A DNA stretch of 13,011 nt, from positions 1 to 13,011 of the forward strand of contig JAEKKE010000044.1 in NCBI GenBank assembly GCA_019510535.1. Reading direction: 5' to 3'. The DNA comes from Acidobacteriota bacterium (GTDB lineage: Bacteria > Acidobacteriota > Terriglobia > Terriglobales > Acidobacteriaceae). Below the pieces are notes generated by a model. It saw only the letters and a program-made list of their open reading frames with translations, had not been told where the DNA came from and searched no databases. Position numbers and translations under genes: made by a program. Shown here one piece after another: positions 1 through 6,813 of this stretch (within the stretch, counting starts at the first letter, position 1; each line of letters begins with the position of its first letter).

Positions 1-2
1 AC

Positions 3-224
3 CGCTCACCGCTGGGGCTGAACCACTGGCTGGGGAAAAGGTTCCGCTGCATGCTGGCGCGTCACATCTTCGCCTCAGCCGGCAAAGGCCTGGAGCTCTG
101 CTCGGGCATCCGAATGACCTTCGGCTACAACATCACGGCAGAGGAGAACACCCTAATCCGCCGCGGTGTCGTGCTGGACGACCGCCAGCCAATCACACTA
201 CGCGGCGAGATTACGGCACGATAA
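3..224 (+). CDS. C-terminal part of a probable hexapeptide-repeat acyltransferase (5' end outside window)
   Basis: Open from the left edge to a TAA at 222-224, giving about 73 residues in the frame starting at base 3. The stretch reading FGYNITAEENTLIRRGVVLDD resembles the entry to the left-handed beta-helix of O-acetyl/acyltransferases, where a line of the type 'G.NI.IGDN..I.RGV.LDD' leads into the first hexapeptide coils. These enzymes move an acyl group from acyl-CoA to a sugar or similar acceptor in the cytoplasm. In the family the coil region normally continues well past this point, but here the frame stops about 10 residues after the LDD motif and a palindromic repeat begins 10 bases later. 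The gene is therefore probably cut short at its 3' end, though a divergent short family cannot be excluded. Assignment rests on motif resemblance only. Confidence 0.5.
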   Translation, partial: RSPLGLNHWLGKRFRCMLARHIFASAGKGLELCSGIRMTFGYNITAEENTLIRRGVVLDDRQPITLRGEITAR

Positions 225-233
225 CTAGAGCAA

Positions 234-370
234 CCCATACGCCGGGTGCCCCACATACGCGAAGCTTATGTGGGATTCGCGCTTCGCGCGAATTGTCTTG
301 CTTTAGGGGACGGCTTTTAGCCGTCCCGTTCCAGCTATCCATCGGAAAGGGGCTTCAGCCCCTGAGGGCG
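234..370. repeat. Mosaic of palindromic repeat modules between acyltransferase and protease
   Basis: Four hairpins follow each other. At 234-277 a module begins CCCATAC and contains the stem CCCACATA (250-257) pairing with TATGTGGG (267-274). Next comes a TTCGCGC/GCGCGAA stem starting near 277. Then GGGACGGC pairs with GCCGTCCC at about 307-328. Last, AGGGGC pairs with GCCCCT, followed by GAGGGC, at about 346-366. The same module types recur at 2341-2690, 6450-6653, 11908-11986 and 12063-12147, in changing combinations. No coding signal is convincing here. Confidence 0.75.
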
Positions 371-410
371 GGATTACGAAGCGCTGCTACCATCTCACTA
401 AGAGCCATCC

Positions 411-1050
411 ATGAATCAAGAAGTCCTTCTAATCCTGTTCGAATTTGTCGTTCTCGTATTTGCCTTCTCCATCCATGAGGCGGCGCACGCATGGACGGCG
501 AACCGCCTTGGTGATCCGACAGCGCGAATGCTGGGACGTGTCACGCTGAACCCGGTCAAGCACATCGATCTGGGCCAAGCCCACTCCGGTCACGCCGCGC
601 AACTTCAAGAACTACAAGCGCGACGACATCCTGGTCACGCTCGCAGGCCCCGCCTCGAATCTGTTTGTGGCGACGTCAAGCCTGCTGCTGCTGCTGATCA
701 TCAAGCATGCAACGGCAGATGGCGGAAGGTCTGTCTTGACGGCGGTGATGGTGGCGTTCCGCATTCCTCAGGCATCGACAGAAGGGCTGCCGGCACTGTT
801 TCCCATCGCGCTGCTGCTCTACTTCGGCGTGCTGATCAATCTGTCTCTCTTTGTCTTCAACCTGATTCCGCTGCCTCCGCTCGACGGCAGCAAAGTGCTG
901 CGGCACTTTCTCCCCTATTCCGTGCTGGAGACCTACGACCGCATCGGTATGTTCTCCATCCTGATCCTCATGTTCCTCGGCGGCCGCCTGATCTCCATCG
1001 GCCTGAACCCTCTGCTGGGCACCTTCAACAGCCTGCTGCTGGGCATGTAG
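411..1050 (+). pseudogene. M50 site-2 protease family protein, disrupted by an internal deletion/frameshift
   Basis: The family comprises zinc intramembrane proteases of the inner membrane. The first frame starts at ATG 411 and shows a hydrophobic segment with the zinc motif HEAAH at residues 22-26, then DPTARMLGRVTLNPVKHID. After base 570 this frame becomes meaningless (R/H/A-rich), while the +1 frame takes up the family sequence at 571 with WAKPTPVTPRNF, then KRDDILVTLAGPASNLF, further membrane segments and the second active-site motif NLIPLPPLDG (Asp codon at 883), stopping at 1048-1050. Relatives have roughly 20 residues (usually HIDPIG... to ...FGWAKP) between the halves; these are missing. 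The simplest reading is loss of about 59 bases (a number that is 2 modulo 3) at 570/571. Both halves together give about 213 residues against about 220-235 expected. An annotation tool might call only the second half, from GTG 667. It could be a true pseudogene or an assembly error. The trpS gene follows, an adjacency I recall from other bacteria. Confidence 0.8.
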
Positions 1051-1176
1051 CGCTTAGAGCATTTCCCCTATTGTGCTGGGTATTCCAGAAGGAGCGCGAA
1101 GCGGCGTTTTCATGGCGGAAACGCCCATAGATGCGGAAGCCCTACGCTACACCTACAGGAAAAATGCTTTAGCGCT
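1049..1176. repeat. MITE-like inverted-repeat element between the protease gene and trpS
   Basis: About 128 bases are bounded by imperfect terminal inverted repeats: the left end reads AGCGCTTAGAGCATTTCCC (from 1049), and the right end, read on the other strand, is AGCGCTAAAGCATTTTTCC (ending at 1176). The centre holds a smaller hairpin, GGCGTTT (1103-1109) with AAACGCC (1119-1125). The left end overlaps the last two bases of the protease stop codon and the right end lies 23 bases before the trpS start. There is no coding capacity beyond a shadow reading frame and no clear target-site duplication. It may be a miniature transposable element or a structured leader of trpS. Only one copy is present in this window. 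Confidence 0.55.
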
Positions 1177-1199
1177 GATTTACCATCATCTTTTCAATC

Positions 1200-2291
1200 A
1201 TGGCCGAAACTTCTGTCAGCAATTCACGCCGCCGCGTCCTCTCCGGCATGCGGCCTACGGGCAAGCTCCACCTGGGCAACTACATGGGAGCGCTCTATAA
1301 CTGGGTCCGTCTACAGGACCAGTACGACTGCTTCTTCTTCATCGCCGACTGGCATGCTCTGACCACCGATTATGCCAATCCCGGTAACGTGAAGGAGAAG
1401 TGCTTCGAAGTAGCGCTGGACTTCCTCGCTGGCGGCCTCGATCCGGAAAAGTGCGTCATCTTCCGGCAGTCGCATGTACCGGAGCATGCTTCGCTGCACC
1501 TGCTCTTCAGCATGTTTACCCCGTTGGGGTGGCTCGAGCGCGTACCGACCTACAAAGACCAGCAGGAGCAGCTTCGCGAGAAGGACCTGGCAACCTACGG
1601 CTTCCTGGGCTATCCGCTGCTGCAGGCCGCCGACATCCTGCTCTACAAGCCGGACTTCGTCCCGGTTGGGCAGGACCAGGTAGCGCACGTGGAGCTTACG
1701 CGCGAGGTTGCGCGACGTTTCAACCAGTTGTACGACTCACGCTGGAGCGAGGCGATCGCACAGGCCGAGTCAGACAAGGAACGGATCAAAGCCGAGGTCT
1801 CGGCCAACAGTCTGATCGAGCTGACCTTCCCGGAGCCGCAGGCGCTGCTCACACCCTCGCCAAAGCTCCCCGGCCTGGACGGCCGCAAGATGTCGAAGAG
1901 CTACGGCAATACGCTCATGCTGAACGAGCCGGAAGCGGACATCCGCGCCAAGCTGAAGACCATGGTTACCGACCCGGCGCGAGTACGGCGCACCGATCCA
2001 GGCAATCCTGACATCTGCCCGGTCTTCGACCTGCATAAGGTCTTCTCTCCGGCAGAGAAGCAGGCCGAGGTTCGCGAAGGCTGTACAACGGCCGGCATCG
2101 GCTGCATCCAGTGCAAAGGCTGGCTGGCAGACAACGTCGTCGCCGAACTCGCCCCCATCCGGGAACGTCGCGCAAAGTACGAAGCAAATCCCCACCTGGT
2201 AACGGAGATCCTGGAAGCCGGCGCCGCCCGAGCCCACGCAAAGGCCGCAGCCTCCATGAAAGACGCCCTGGTAGCCCTGGGAATGGAATAA
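1200..2291 (+). CDS. trpS: Tryptophanyl-tRNA synthetase (TrpRS)
   Basis: This cytoplasmic class I aminoacyl-tRNA synthetase activates L-tryptophan with ATP and loads it onto tRNA-Trp. The 363-residue protein has the HIGH-type signature as GKLHLGN (HLGN at residues 24-27) and a perfect KMSKS at residues 230-234 inside LDGRKMSKSYGN. Between them lie the Rossmann-fold segments FFIADWHALTT, GFLGYPLLQAADILLY and the VPVGQDQVAH motif that follows it. The C-terminal helical part contains GIGCIQCKGWLADN, a cysteine-bearing variant seen in one branch of bacterial TrpRS. The length is slightly above the E. coli enzyme (334 residues) and nothing appears missing. The start at 1200 is chosen because MAETSVSNSRRRVLSGMRPTGKLH fits family N-termini, although there is no good Shine-Dalgarno in the preceding 20 bases. 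A terminator follows 28 bases after the stop, so the gene is probably not co-transcribed with the receptor downstream. Confidence 0.97.
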   Translation: MAETSVSNSRRRVLSGMRPTGKLHLGNYMGALYNWVRLQDQYDCFFFIADWHALTTDYANPGNVKEKCFEVALDFLAGGLDPEKCVIFRQSHVPEHASLHLLFSMFTPLGWLERVPTYKDQQEQLREKDLATYGFLGYPLLQAADILLYKPDFVPVGQDQVAHVELTREVARRFNQLYDSRWSEAIAQAESDKERIKAEVSANSLIELTFPEPQALLTPSPKLPGLDGRKMSKSYGNTLMLNEPEADIRAKLKTMVTDPARVRRTDPGNPDICPVFDLHKVFSPAEKQAEVREGCTTAGIGCIQCKGWLADNVVAELAPIRERRAKYEANPHLVTEILEAGAARAHAKAAASMKDALVALGME

Positions 2292-2318
2292 CCGCCCGCC
2301 AGATGCAACGGGTTTACG

Positions 2319-2345
2319 AAGCCCTCCCGTTCCCGGGAGGGCTTT
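2319..2345 (+). terminator. Rho-independent terminator after trpS
   Basis: A perfect 11-base-pair stem, AAGCCCTCCCG (2319-2329) with CGGGAGGGCTT (2334-2344), has a 4-base loop and is followed by a short run of T. It lies 28 bases past the trpS stop codon. The T tract is short (TTT then CGC), so efficiency may be moderate. Confidence 0.75.
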
Positions 2346-2690
2346 CGCGCTAGCGCAAATGTCTTGCTCCGGGGTCCCCTGCCAGCTTCGCTGGCTGGGG
2401 TGGTTAGGGGCCGGCTTTCAGCCCCTTGGGCAATCATCCGACTCCCTATCCTCCAAACCTGTCATCCTGAGCGTCAGCGAAGGATCTGCTTTTTCGCTGC
2501 ACGTAGTGCAGCCAGTTCGCACCAGAGGTGCGAATGCACTGCTTAAGGGGCCGGCTTTAGCCGGCCCGCACCCAAGCCATAAAGGAAAGCGGTTTTAACC
2601 GCTGAGGTCACTGTTTTGGCTGCAGACAACCTCGAATAACCCATACACCGGGTGCCGGGTGCCCCATATCTGCGCAGCAGATGTGGGATT
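2341..2690. repeat. Long mosaic of palindromic repeat modules upstream of the first receptor gene
   Basis: This non-coding stretch consists of recurring modules. At 2370-2403 is GGGGTCCCC followed by CCAGC-TTC-GCTGG and CTGGGGTGG; further copies lie near 6479 and 11931. At 2405-2430 is a degenerate GGGGCCGGC-type stem. At 2461-2493 is the dispersed repeat starting GTCATCCTGAGCGTCAGCGA, repeated at 12063. At 2494-2540 are two hairpins, GCTGCAC/GTGCAGC and TTCGCACC/GGTGCGAA. At 2546-2568 is GGGCCGGC/GCCGGCCC. At 2584-2607 is AGCGGTT/AACCGCT followed by GAGG. At 2640-2690 is a CCCATAC module containing a tandem GGGTGCC duplication and the stem CCCATATCTGC/GCAGATGTGGG. Short reading frames here track the repeats and I do not regard them as genes. 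Confidence 0.75.
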
Positions 2691-2708
2691 ACCTAAACAT
2701 CCCAAACG

Positions 2709-2744
2709 CCCTTTCCGTACCTCCGGAAGAGGGCTCTGTTTTTT
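2709..2744 (+). terminator. Possible intrinsic terminator ahead of the receptor promoter
   Basis: CCCTTTCCG (2709-2717) pairs with CGGAAGAGGG (2724-2733) with one bulged base. A run of six T follows at 2739-2744 after a short gap. It directly precedes the promoter at 2749, so it could insulate the receptor gene from transcription coming through the repeats. The gap between stem and T run weakens the case. Confidence 0.4.
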
Positions 2745-2748
2745 CCAG

Positions 2749-2778
2749 TTGACAAATTTTGAAACAAACCTCGATACT
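2749..2778 (+). promoter_or_regulatory. Probable sigma-70-type promoter of the first TonB-dependent receptor gene
   Basis: A perfect -35 box TTGACA (2749-2754) is followed, 18 bases on, by GATACT (2773-2778) as a -10 box. The surrounding bases are AT-rich compared with the rest of the window. Transcription would start near 2785 and leave a leader of about 80 bases before the start codon at 2865. Confidence 0.55.
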
Positions 2779-2786
2779 CGCTGACC

Positions 2787-2814
2787 GAAGTGGACTGACC
2801 AATAAGTCCACTTC
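2787..2814. promoter_or_regulatory. Perfect inverted repeat just downstream of the promoter: candidate operator or 5' mRNA hairpin
   Basis: GAAGTGGACT (2787-2796) and AGTCCACTTC (2805-2814) are a perfect 10-base inverted repeat around an 8-base spacer. It sits immediately after the -10 box, at or just past the expected transcription start. The left arm and spacer also contain TGGACTGACCA, close to the TGGTNNGACCA pattern bound by FadR-type GntR regulators. It could therefore be an operator or a stabilising 5' hairpin in the transcript. Confidence 0.45.
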
Positions 2815-2864
2815 CCAAAATACCCAAAATCAGCAAAAAACAAGAGTTTCTATTCAGAGGCCTT

Positions 2865-5800
2865 ATGTATCGAAGAATAAAAACGTTTCTGGCGATCTTC
2901 GCCCTTCTGGCTTCCACCCTCTCAGTTGTCGCCCAAAGTGAAAGGGGCGCAATTACTGGTAGGATCACCGACCACACCGGAAGCATCCTTCCCGACGCCA
3001 CCATCACGCTTCGCAATGAAGCGACGGGCGTCCAGCAGACCACTAAGACCAACAACGATGGCGTCTACACTTTCCCCAGCCTGAACCCAGGCAGCTACAC
3101 CCTGACGGTGAACCGGACCGGCTTCAAGCGGTTGGAGCGTATCCACACCGTGGTCGACGTCAACGCCACCAACCAGCAGGACGCGGCGCTGGAGATCGGC
3201 GAGACCTCTGAAGTGGTAGAGGTGCGCGCCGGCGTGCAGCAATTGCAGGAGACCACAGGCTCCATGGGCATGATCGTGGAAGAGCGATCGATCCAGGAGC
3301 TGCCCTCAATCTACGGCAATCCGTTTACGTTGCAGAACCTGGCGCCGGGCATCATTCCCTCGGGCGTAAATCCGAATATCCATACCTACGACAGCGGCAC
3401 GGCGAATGTGTCCGTGAACGGCTCGGTGCTGAACTCGCTGGAGTATCGTCTGGACGGAGCTCCGGACAACCGTATCCGCCTCTCCGCATACACACCGTCG
3501 ACCGAGTTCATCAATCAGTACAAGGTGGAGACATCCTCATACGACGCGTCGCAGGGACACTCCGCTGGCGGTTTTGTGAACGTCGCTCTCAAGTCGGGTA
3601 CGAATGCATTTCATGGATCGGCCTTTGGCTACTATCAGAACCCCACGCTGAATGCGAACTACTGGCACCTGGGAAGCCAGCCCACCGCGAAGGCAGTCTG
3701 GCTGCGCGAGGGCGGATCGGTAGGCGGCCCGCTATGGCGCGACCACGCCTTCTTCTTCACCGGATGGGAGCACTCACGGGCGGCGACGCCGAACGTGCTG
3801 ACCTTTGGCGTGCCTCCCAGCGCCTTCCGTAACGGAGACTTCTCGGCGCTGCTGCCCAAGTACCAGCTTTACGATCCGTACTCCAGCCGCACGGTGAACA
3901 GCAAAGTGGTTCGTGATCCGTTTCCGGGGAACATCATTCCCAGCTCACGCATCAGCCCTATTGCAGCGGCCGCGCTGAAGTATTACCCCACGCCGAATAC
4001 GGCCAGCAGCGATCCGGCGGGAGCCAGCAACTACTCCTACGCCGGCGCCGAACCGGATTATTACTACGCCTACGTCGTGCGCAGCGATGTGGCGATCTCG
4101 AACCGGCAGTCGATCTATGGCCACTACGTGCAGAGCCGCCGTCTGCAGCCCGGCAAGAACGGCTACTTCGGTCAGGTCTCCGGAACCACGTTGACCTACC
4201 GCAATAAGGGCGCGGCGGTGGGATATACCTTCGTGCTCTCGCCCACCACCGTACTTGAAGCCCGTCTCTCATGGACGCGTTTTGTGAACCAGAACGTCGT
4301 GCCCTCACAGGGCGTTCTGAATGCGACCTCGATCGGTATGCCCGGCTATCTGGTCAACGGTCTCGGAGCGAACGCGCAGGCGTTTCCACGCCTGGACATT
4401 ACGGGCTACCAGTCACTGAACTCGGATAATGGCGTGATCTCGCACAACGACATCACCATGGGTTCGGTGCAGATCTCCCGCACGATGGGCCGCCACTTCC
4501 TGCGTACCGGCTACGAGTACCGCATGTACAACGTCAACGCCGGTATCACGACGCAGTCGAACGGCCGCTATCAGCACTCCGGCGTTTACACGCAGTCGAC
4601 CAGCGGCGGCTCGGCGAGCATTGACTATTCGCTGGCTCAGTTTGAAATGGGTCTGCCGAACAGCTCGGCGATCACGATCAACTCCGACCTGGCAGTGCGA
4701 TCGAACTACATGGCCGGCTGGTTCCACGACGACTTCAAGGCGTTGCCGAATCTGACCATCAACCTGGGGCTGCGCTACGAGTACGAAGGTCCGAACAGTG
4801 AACGCAACCAGAAGGCGAACACTTACTTCGACTTCAATACAGCAAATCCCATCGCGGCGGCGGCACAGGCGAAGTACGCCACCATTGCAAGCTCGAACTC
4901 CACGCTGCCGGCAGCTTCGGCCTGGACCGTCAATGGTGGCCTCCGCTTCCTCGGTGACCAGGGTCTCGACCGCAAGGACTACGACGCGCAGAAGCTGATG
5001 CTGTTGCCGCGTATCGGCTTCTCCTGGCGCTTCATGAACAACACGGTAATGCGTGGCGGCTACGGCCTCTTTGCCGATTCGTTGAGCACCTTCTACCTGT
5101 CGGGCGGTAACGCCGGCTCGACCTCGACCTTCCTGCTGCCGCAGCAGGGCTTCACCGCGACCACCTCGCAGTCGGCGAGTACGGACAACGTGACCTTCAC
5201 CGCGCCGATCTCCAATCCGTTCCCCTCCGGCATTGCGCAGCCAACCGGAAACTCGCTTGGCATGCAGACCTTCCTCGGCAACTCGGTCACCTTCCAGCCG
5301 AGGAATCCGCAGGTACCGTATAACCAGCGTTGGAGCTTTGGTTTCCAGCGTGCCTTCGGCTCGTGGCTGGCTGCGGTGGATTATGTCGGCAACCATGGAG
5401 TGCATCTGCCGGTAAACAAGGAGTTCGACCCGGTGCCGCGGCAGTACCTGTCGACCGCGACCAACGGTTATGACGTGGATGCGACGACGAAGATGTCGGC
5501 AACGGTGACCAATCCGTTCCAGAACATCGTTCCCGCGACAGTCTCTCTGGGTTCCGGAAAGACGGTATCGGTCTCGCAGCTTGTGCGCCCGTATCCGGAG
5601 TTCACCGGTCTGACGGCGTACATGACGAATGGCATGTCCGTCTATCACTCGCTGCAGGCGCAGCTGCTGCGTCGCTTCTCCAACGGAGCGTCGTTCACCT
5701 CGGCCTTCACCTGGTCGAAGTCGCTCGATGCAACGCAGTACCTGAACAACTCCGACTCCAACCTGTGGTACGGAACATCGAGCAACGACCGCACCTTCCG

Positions 5801-6404
5801 TTTTGCGACTTCGGGCATCTATCAGTTCCCCTTCGGTCGGGGACGTCAATACCTGCATGACAATGCTTTTGTCTCCGCGCTGGTCGGCGGATGGCAGATG
5901 CAGGGTGTCTACCAGGTACAGAGTGGACAGCCCTTGTCGTTTACGCCGGCTGGTACCAGCCCGCTGTACAAGGGCACGAATCCGGTGGATGCGGCGTGGG
6001 GTCGCAGCGGTTACAAGTCTTCGGCAGCAGCGCAGGCGGCCGGTGTGGCCGGCTACTGGTTCAACATCAACAGCTTCGTGACCAAGACGACCAACACCCA
6101 GACCAGCGGCATCGACACGAGCGCAACTCCGAACCAGTACCAGATCCGTACGTTCCCAATTCGTTTCAGTGGTTTGCGGGCCGACTTCCTCAACCAGTGG
6201 GACATGGCTCTGCAGCGGAACTTTTCGCTGGCACGGTTCTATGAACCGCTACAGCTCCAATTCCGTGCAGAGGCGACCAATCTCCTGAACCACCCGGTTT
6301 ACTCGGCTCCAAGTACCGACTGGACCAACACGGCCTTCGGCCAGGTCACCTCGCAGGCCAACCAGCCGCGCGTCTGGCAATGGGTAGCAATCGTCCGCTT
6401 CTAA
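2865..6404 (+). CDS. Oar-like TonB-dependent outer-membrane receptor with N-terminal carboxypeptidase-regulatory-like domain
   Basis: The 1179-residue protein begins with a signal peptide (MYRRIKTFLAIFALLASTLSVVA, likely cut near residue 23). From about 27 to 105 is a CarboxypepD_reg-like beta-sandwich (GAITGRITDHTGSILPDATI, then NNDGVYTFPSLNPGSYTLTV). A plug-like region follows at about 115-250 (SIQELPSIYGNPFTLQNLAPG, then SSYDASQGHSAGGFVNVALKSGTNAFHGS). The rest is rich in alternating hydrophobic strands typical of a 22-strand barrel and ends in VAIVRF, with the terminal Phe of outer-membrane proteins. Such proteins use TonB energy to import large ligands, often glycans or siderophores; the substrate cannot be read here and no SusD-like partner is adjacent. 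AGAGG at 2856-2860 is a plausible though close ribosome site. The gene stands alone between a promoter/inverted repeat and a hairpin terminator. Family call is firm; ligand unknown. Confidence 0.9.
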   Translation: MYRRIKTFLAIFALLASTLSVVAQSERGAITGRITDHTGSILPDATITLRNEATGVQQTTKTNNDGVYTFPSLNPGSYTLTVNRTGFKRLERIHTVVDVNATNQQDAALEIGETSEVVEVRAGVQQLQETTGSMGMIVEERSIQELPSIYGNPFTLQNLAPGIIPSGVNPNIHTYDSGTANVSVNGSVLNSLEYRLDGAPDNRIRLSAYTPSTEFINQYKVETSSYDASQGHSAGGFVNVALKSGTNAFHGSAFGYYQNPTLNANYWHLGSQPTAKAVWLREGGSVGGPLWRDHAFFFTGWEHSRAATPNVLTFGVPPSAFRNGDFSALLPKYQLYDPYSSRTVNSKVVRDPFPGNIIPSSRISPIAAAALKYYPTPNTASSDPAGASNYSYAGAEPDYYYAYVVRSDVAISNRQSIYGHYVQSRRLQPGKNGYFGQVSGTTLTYRNKGAAVGYTFVLSPTTVLEARLSWTRFVNQNVVPSQGVLNATSIGMPGYLVNGLGANAQAFPRLDITGYQSLNSDNGVISHNDITMGSVQISRTMGRHFLRTGYEYRMYNVNAGITTQSNGRYQHSGVYTQSTSGGSASIDYSLAQFEMGLPNSSAITINSDLAVRSNYMAGWFHDDFKALPNLTINLGLRYEYEGPNSERNQKANTYFDFNTANPIAAAAQAKYATIASSNSTLPAASAWTVNGGLRFLGDQGLDRKDYDAQKLMLLPRIGFSWRFMNNTVMRGGYGLFADSLSTFYLSGGNAGSTSTFLLPQQGFTATTSQSASTDNVTFTAPISNPFPSGIAQPTGNSLGMQTFLGNSVTFQPRNPQVPYNQRWSFGFQRAFGSWLAAVDYVGNHGVHLPVNKEFDPVPRQYLSTATNGYDVDATTKMSATVTNPFQNIVPATVSLGSGKTVSVSQLVRPYPEFTGLTAYMTNGMSVYHSLQAQLLRRFSNGASFTSAFTWSKSLDATQYLNNSDSNLWYGTSSNDRTFRFATSGIYQFPFGRGRQYLHDNAFVSALVGGWQMQGVYQVQSGQPLSFTPAGTSPLYKGTNPVDAAWGRSGYKSSAAAQAAGVAGYWFNINSFVTKTTNTQTSGIDTSATPNQYQIRTFPIRFSGLRADFLNQWDMALQRNFSLARFYEPLQLQFRAEATNLLNHPVYSAPSTDWTNTAFGQVTSQANQPRVWQWVAIVRF

Positions 6405-6419
6405 CGAGTGACTCTCGCA

Positions 6420-6449
6420 GGTGAAGGGGCGCAATGCCGCCCCTTCACC
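6420..6449. terminator. Hairpin terminator after the first receptor gene
   Basis: A perfect 12-base-pair stem, GGTGAAGGGGCG (6420-6431) with CGCCCCTTCACC (6438-6449), has a 6-base loop. It begins 16 bases after the receptor stop codon. No T run follows, so it may act as an mRNA-stabilising or partial terminator rather than a classical intrinsic terminator. Confidence 0.55.
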
Positions 6450-6653
6450 GCTTCGCGCATAGCGCGAATGTCTTGCTCCGGGGTCCCCGGCCAGCTCCGC
6501 TGGCTGGGGTGGTTAAGGGGTCGGCTTCAGCCGTCCCGTATCCAATACCAAGGAAAGCGGTTTCAACCGCTGAGGGCTATGTCCGGTGTGCCGGCAACCT
6601 CGATATTTCCCACGCACTGGGTGCCCCATCCATCGAAACGCGATGGGCGGGAT
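6450..6653. repeat. Mosaic of palindromic repeat modules between receptor and ABC-F gene
   Basis: The order closely parallels the modules at 2341-2690. It starts with a GCGC hairpin leading into GAATGTCTTGCTCC. The GGGGTCCCC / CCAGC-TCC-GCTGG / CTGGGGTGG module follows at about 6479-6512, then GGGTCGGC-TTCA-GCCGTCCC (about 6516-6537), then AGCGGTT-TC-AACCGCT-GAGG (about 6554-6574). Last is a diverged CCCACGC...GGGTGCCCC module whose stem is CCCATC/GATGGG (6609-6653). No gene is seen here. Confidence 0.75.
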
Positions 6654-6699
6654 ATTCCCCGGACAAAATCCGTAAGCTCCCTAACGCACAATTCATCAA

Positions 6700-6725
6700 A
6701 AAGGGGCCACATTTGCCGCCCCTTT
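6700..6725. terminator. Hairpin directly before the truncated ABC-F coding sequence
   Basis: AAAGGGGC (6700-6707) pairs with GCCCCTTT (6718-6725), extended by extra A residues on the left side. On the - strand, the stem would be followed by T residues, so it looks like an intrinsic terminator read leftward, or a bidirectional one. It lies only about 17 bases before the point where recognisable ABC-F sequence begins, which matters for how that gene lost its start. Confidence 0.4.
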
Positions 6726-6813
6726 CCCGCTTTAACGCTGGGTAAGCACCACTTTTATCTCGGGCCGCCGGTATGGTCTCACCGGTCCGAACGGCGCCGG
6801 TAAGTCCACCTTT

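Noticed and set aside
560..580. Programmed ribosomal frameshifting in the protease gene.
   Set aside because: No slippery heptamer is visible, and about 20 conserved residues are absent, which frameshifting alone would not explain.
411..1130. The 239-residue uninterrupted frame from ATG 411 taken as a real protein.
   Set aside because: Only its first ~53 residues look like the M50 family. The rest is a frame-shifted reading of the protease sequence, which continues properly in another frame.
1051..1199. T-box or tryptophan leader-peptide attenuator upstream of trpS.
   Set aside because: No Trp-codon-rich leader, no T-box bulge sequence and no terminator/antiterminator pair could be recognised. 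The gap is filled by an inverted-repeat element.
2359..2598. Small reading frames of 60-80 codons within the repeat-rich gaps (also near 6408-6803 and 11692-12044).
   Set aside because: Their translations follow the palindromic modules and lack a ribosome site or any domain. Similar peptides appear only because the DNA repeats.
4413..5858. A 481-residue open frame on the - strand.
   Set aside because: It is antisense to the barrel region of the first receptor, with an Arg/Val/Gly-rich composition and no motif.
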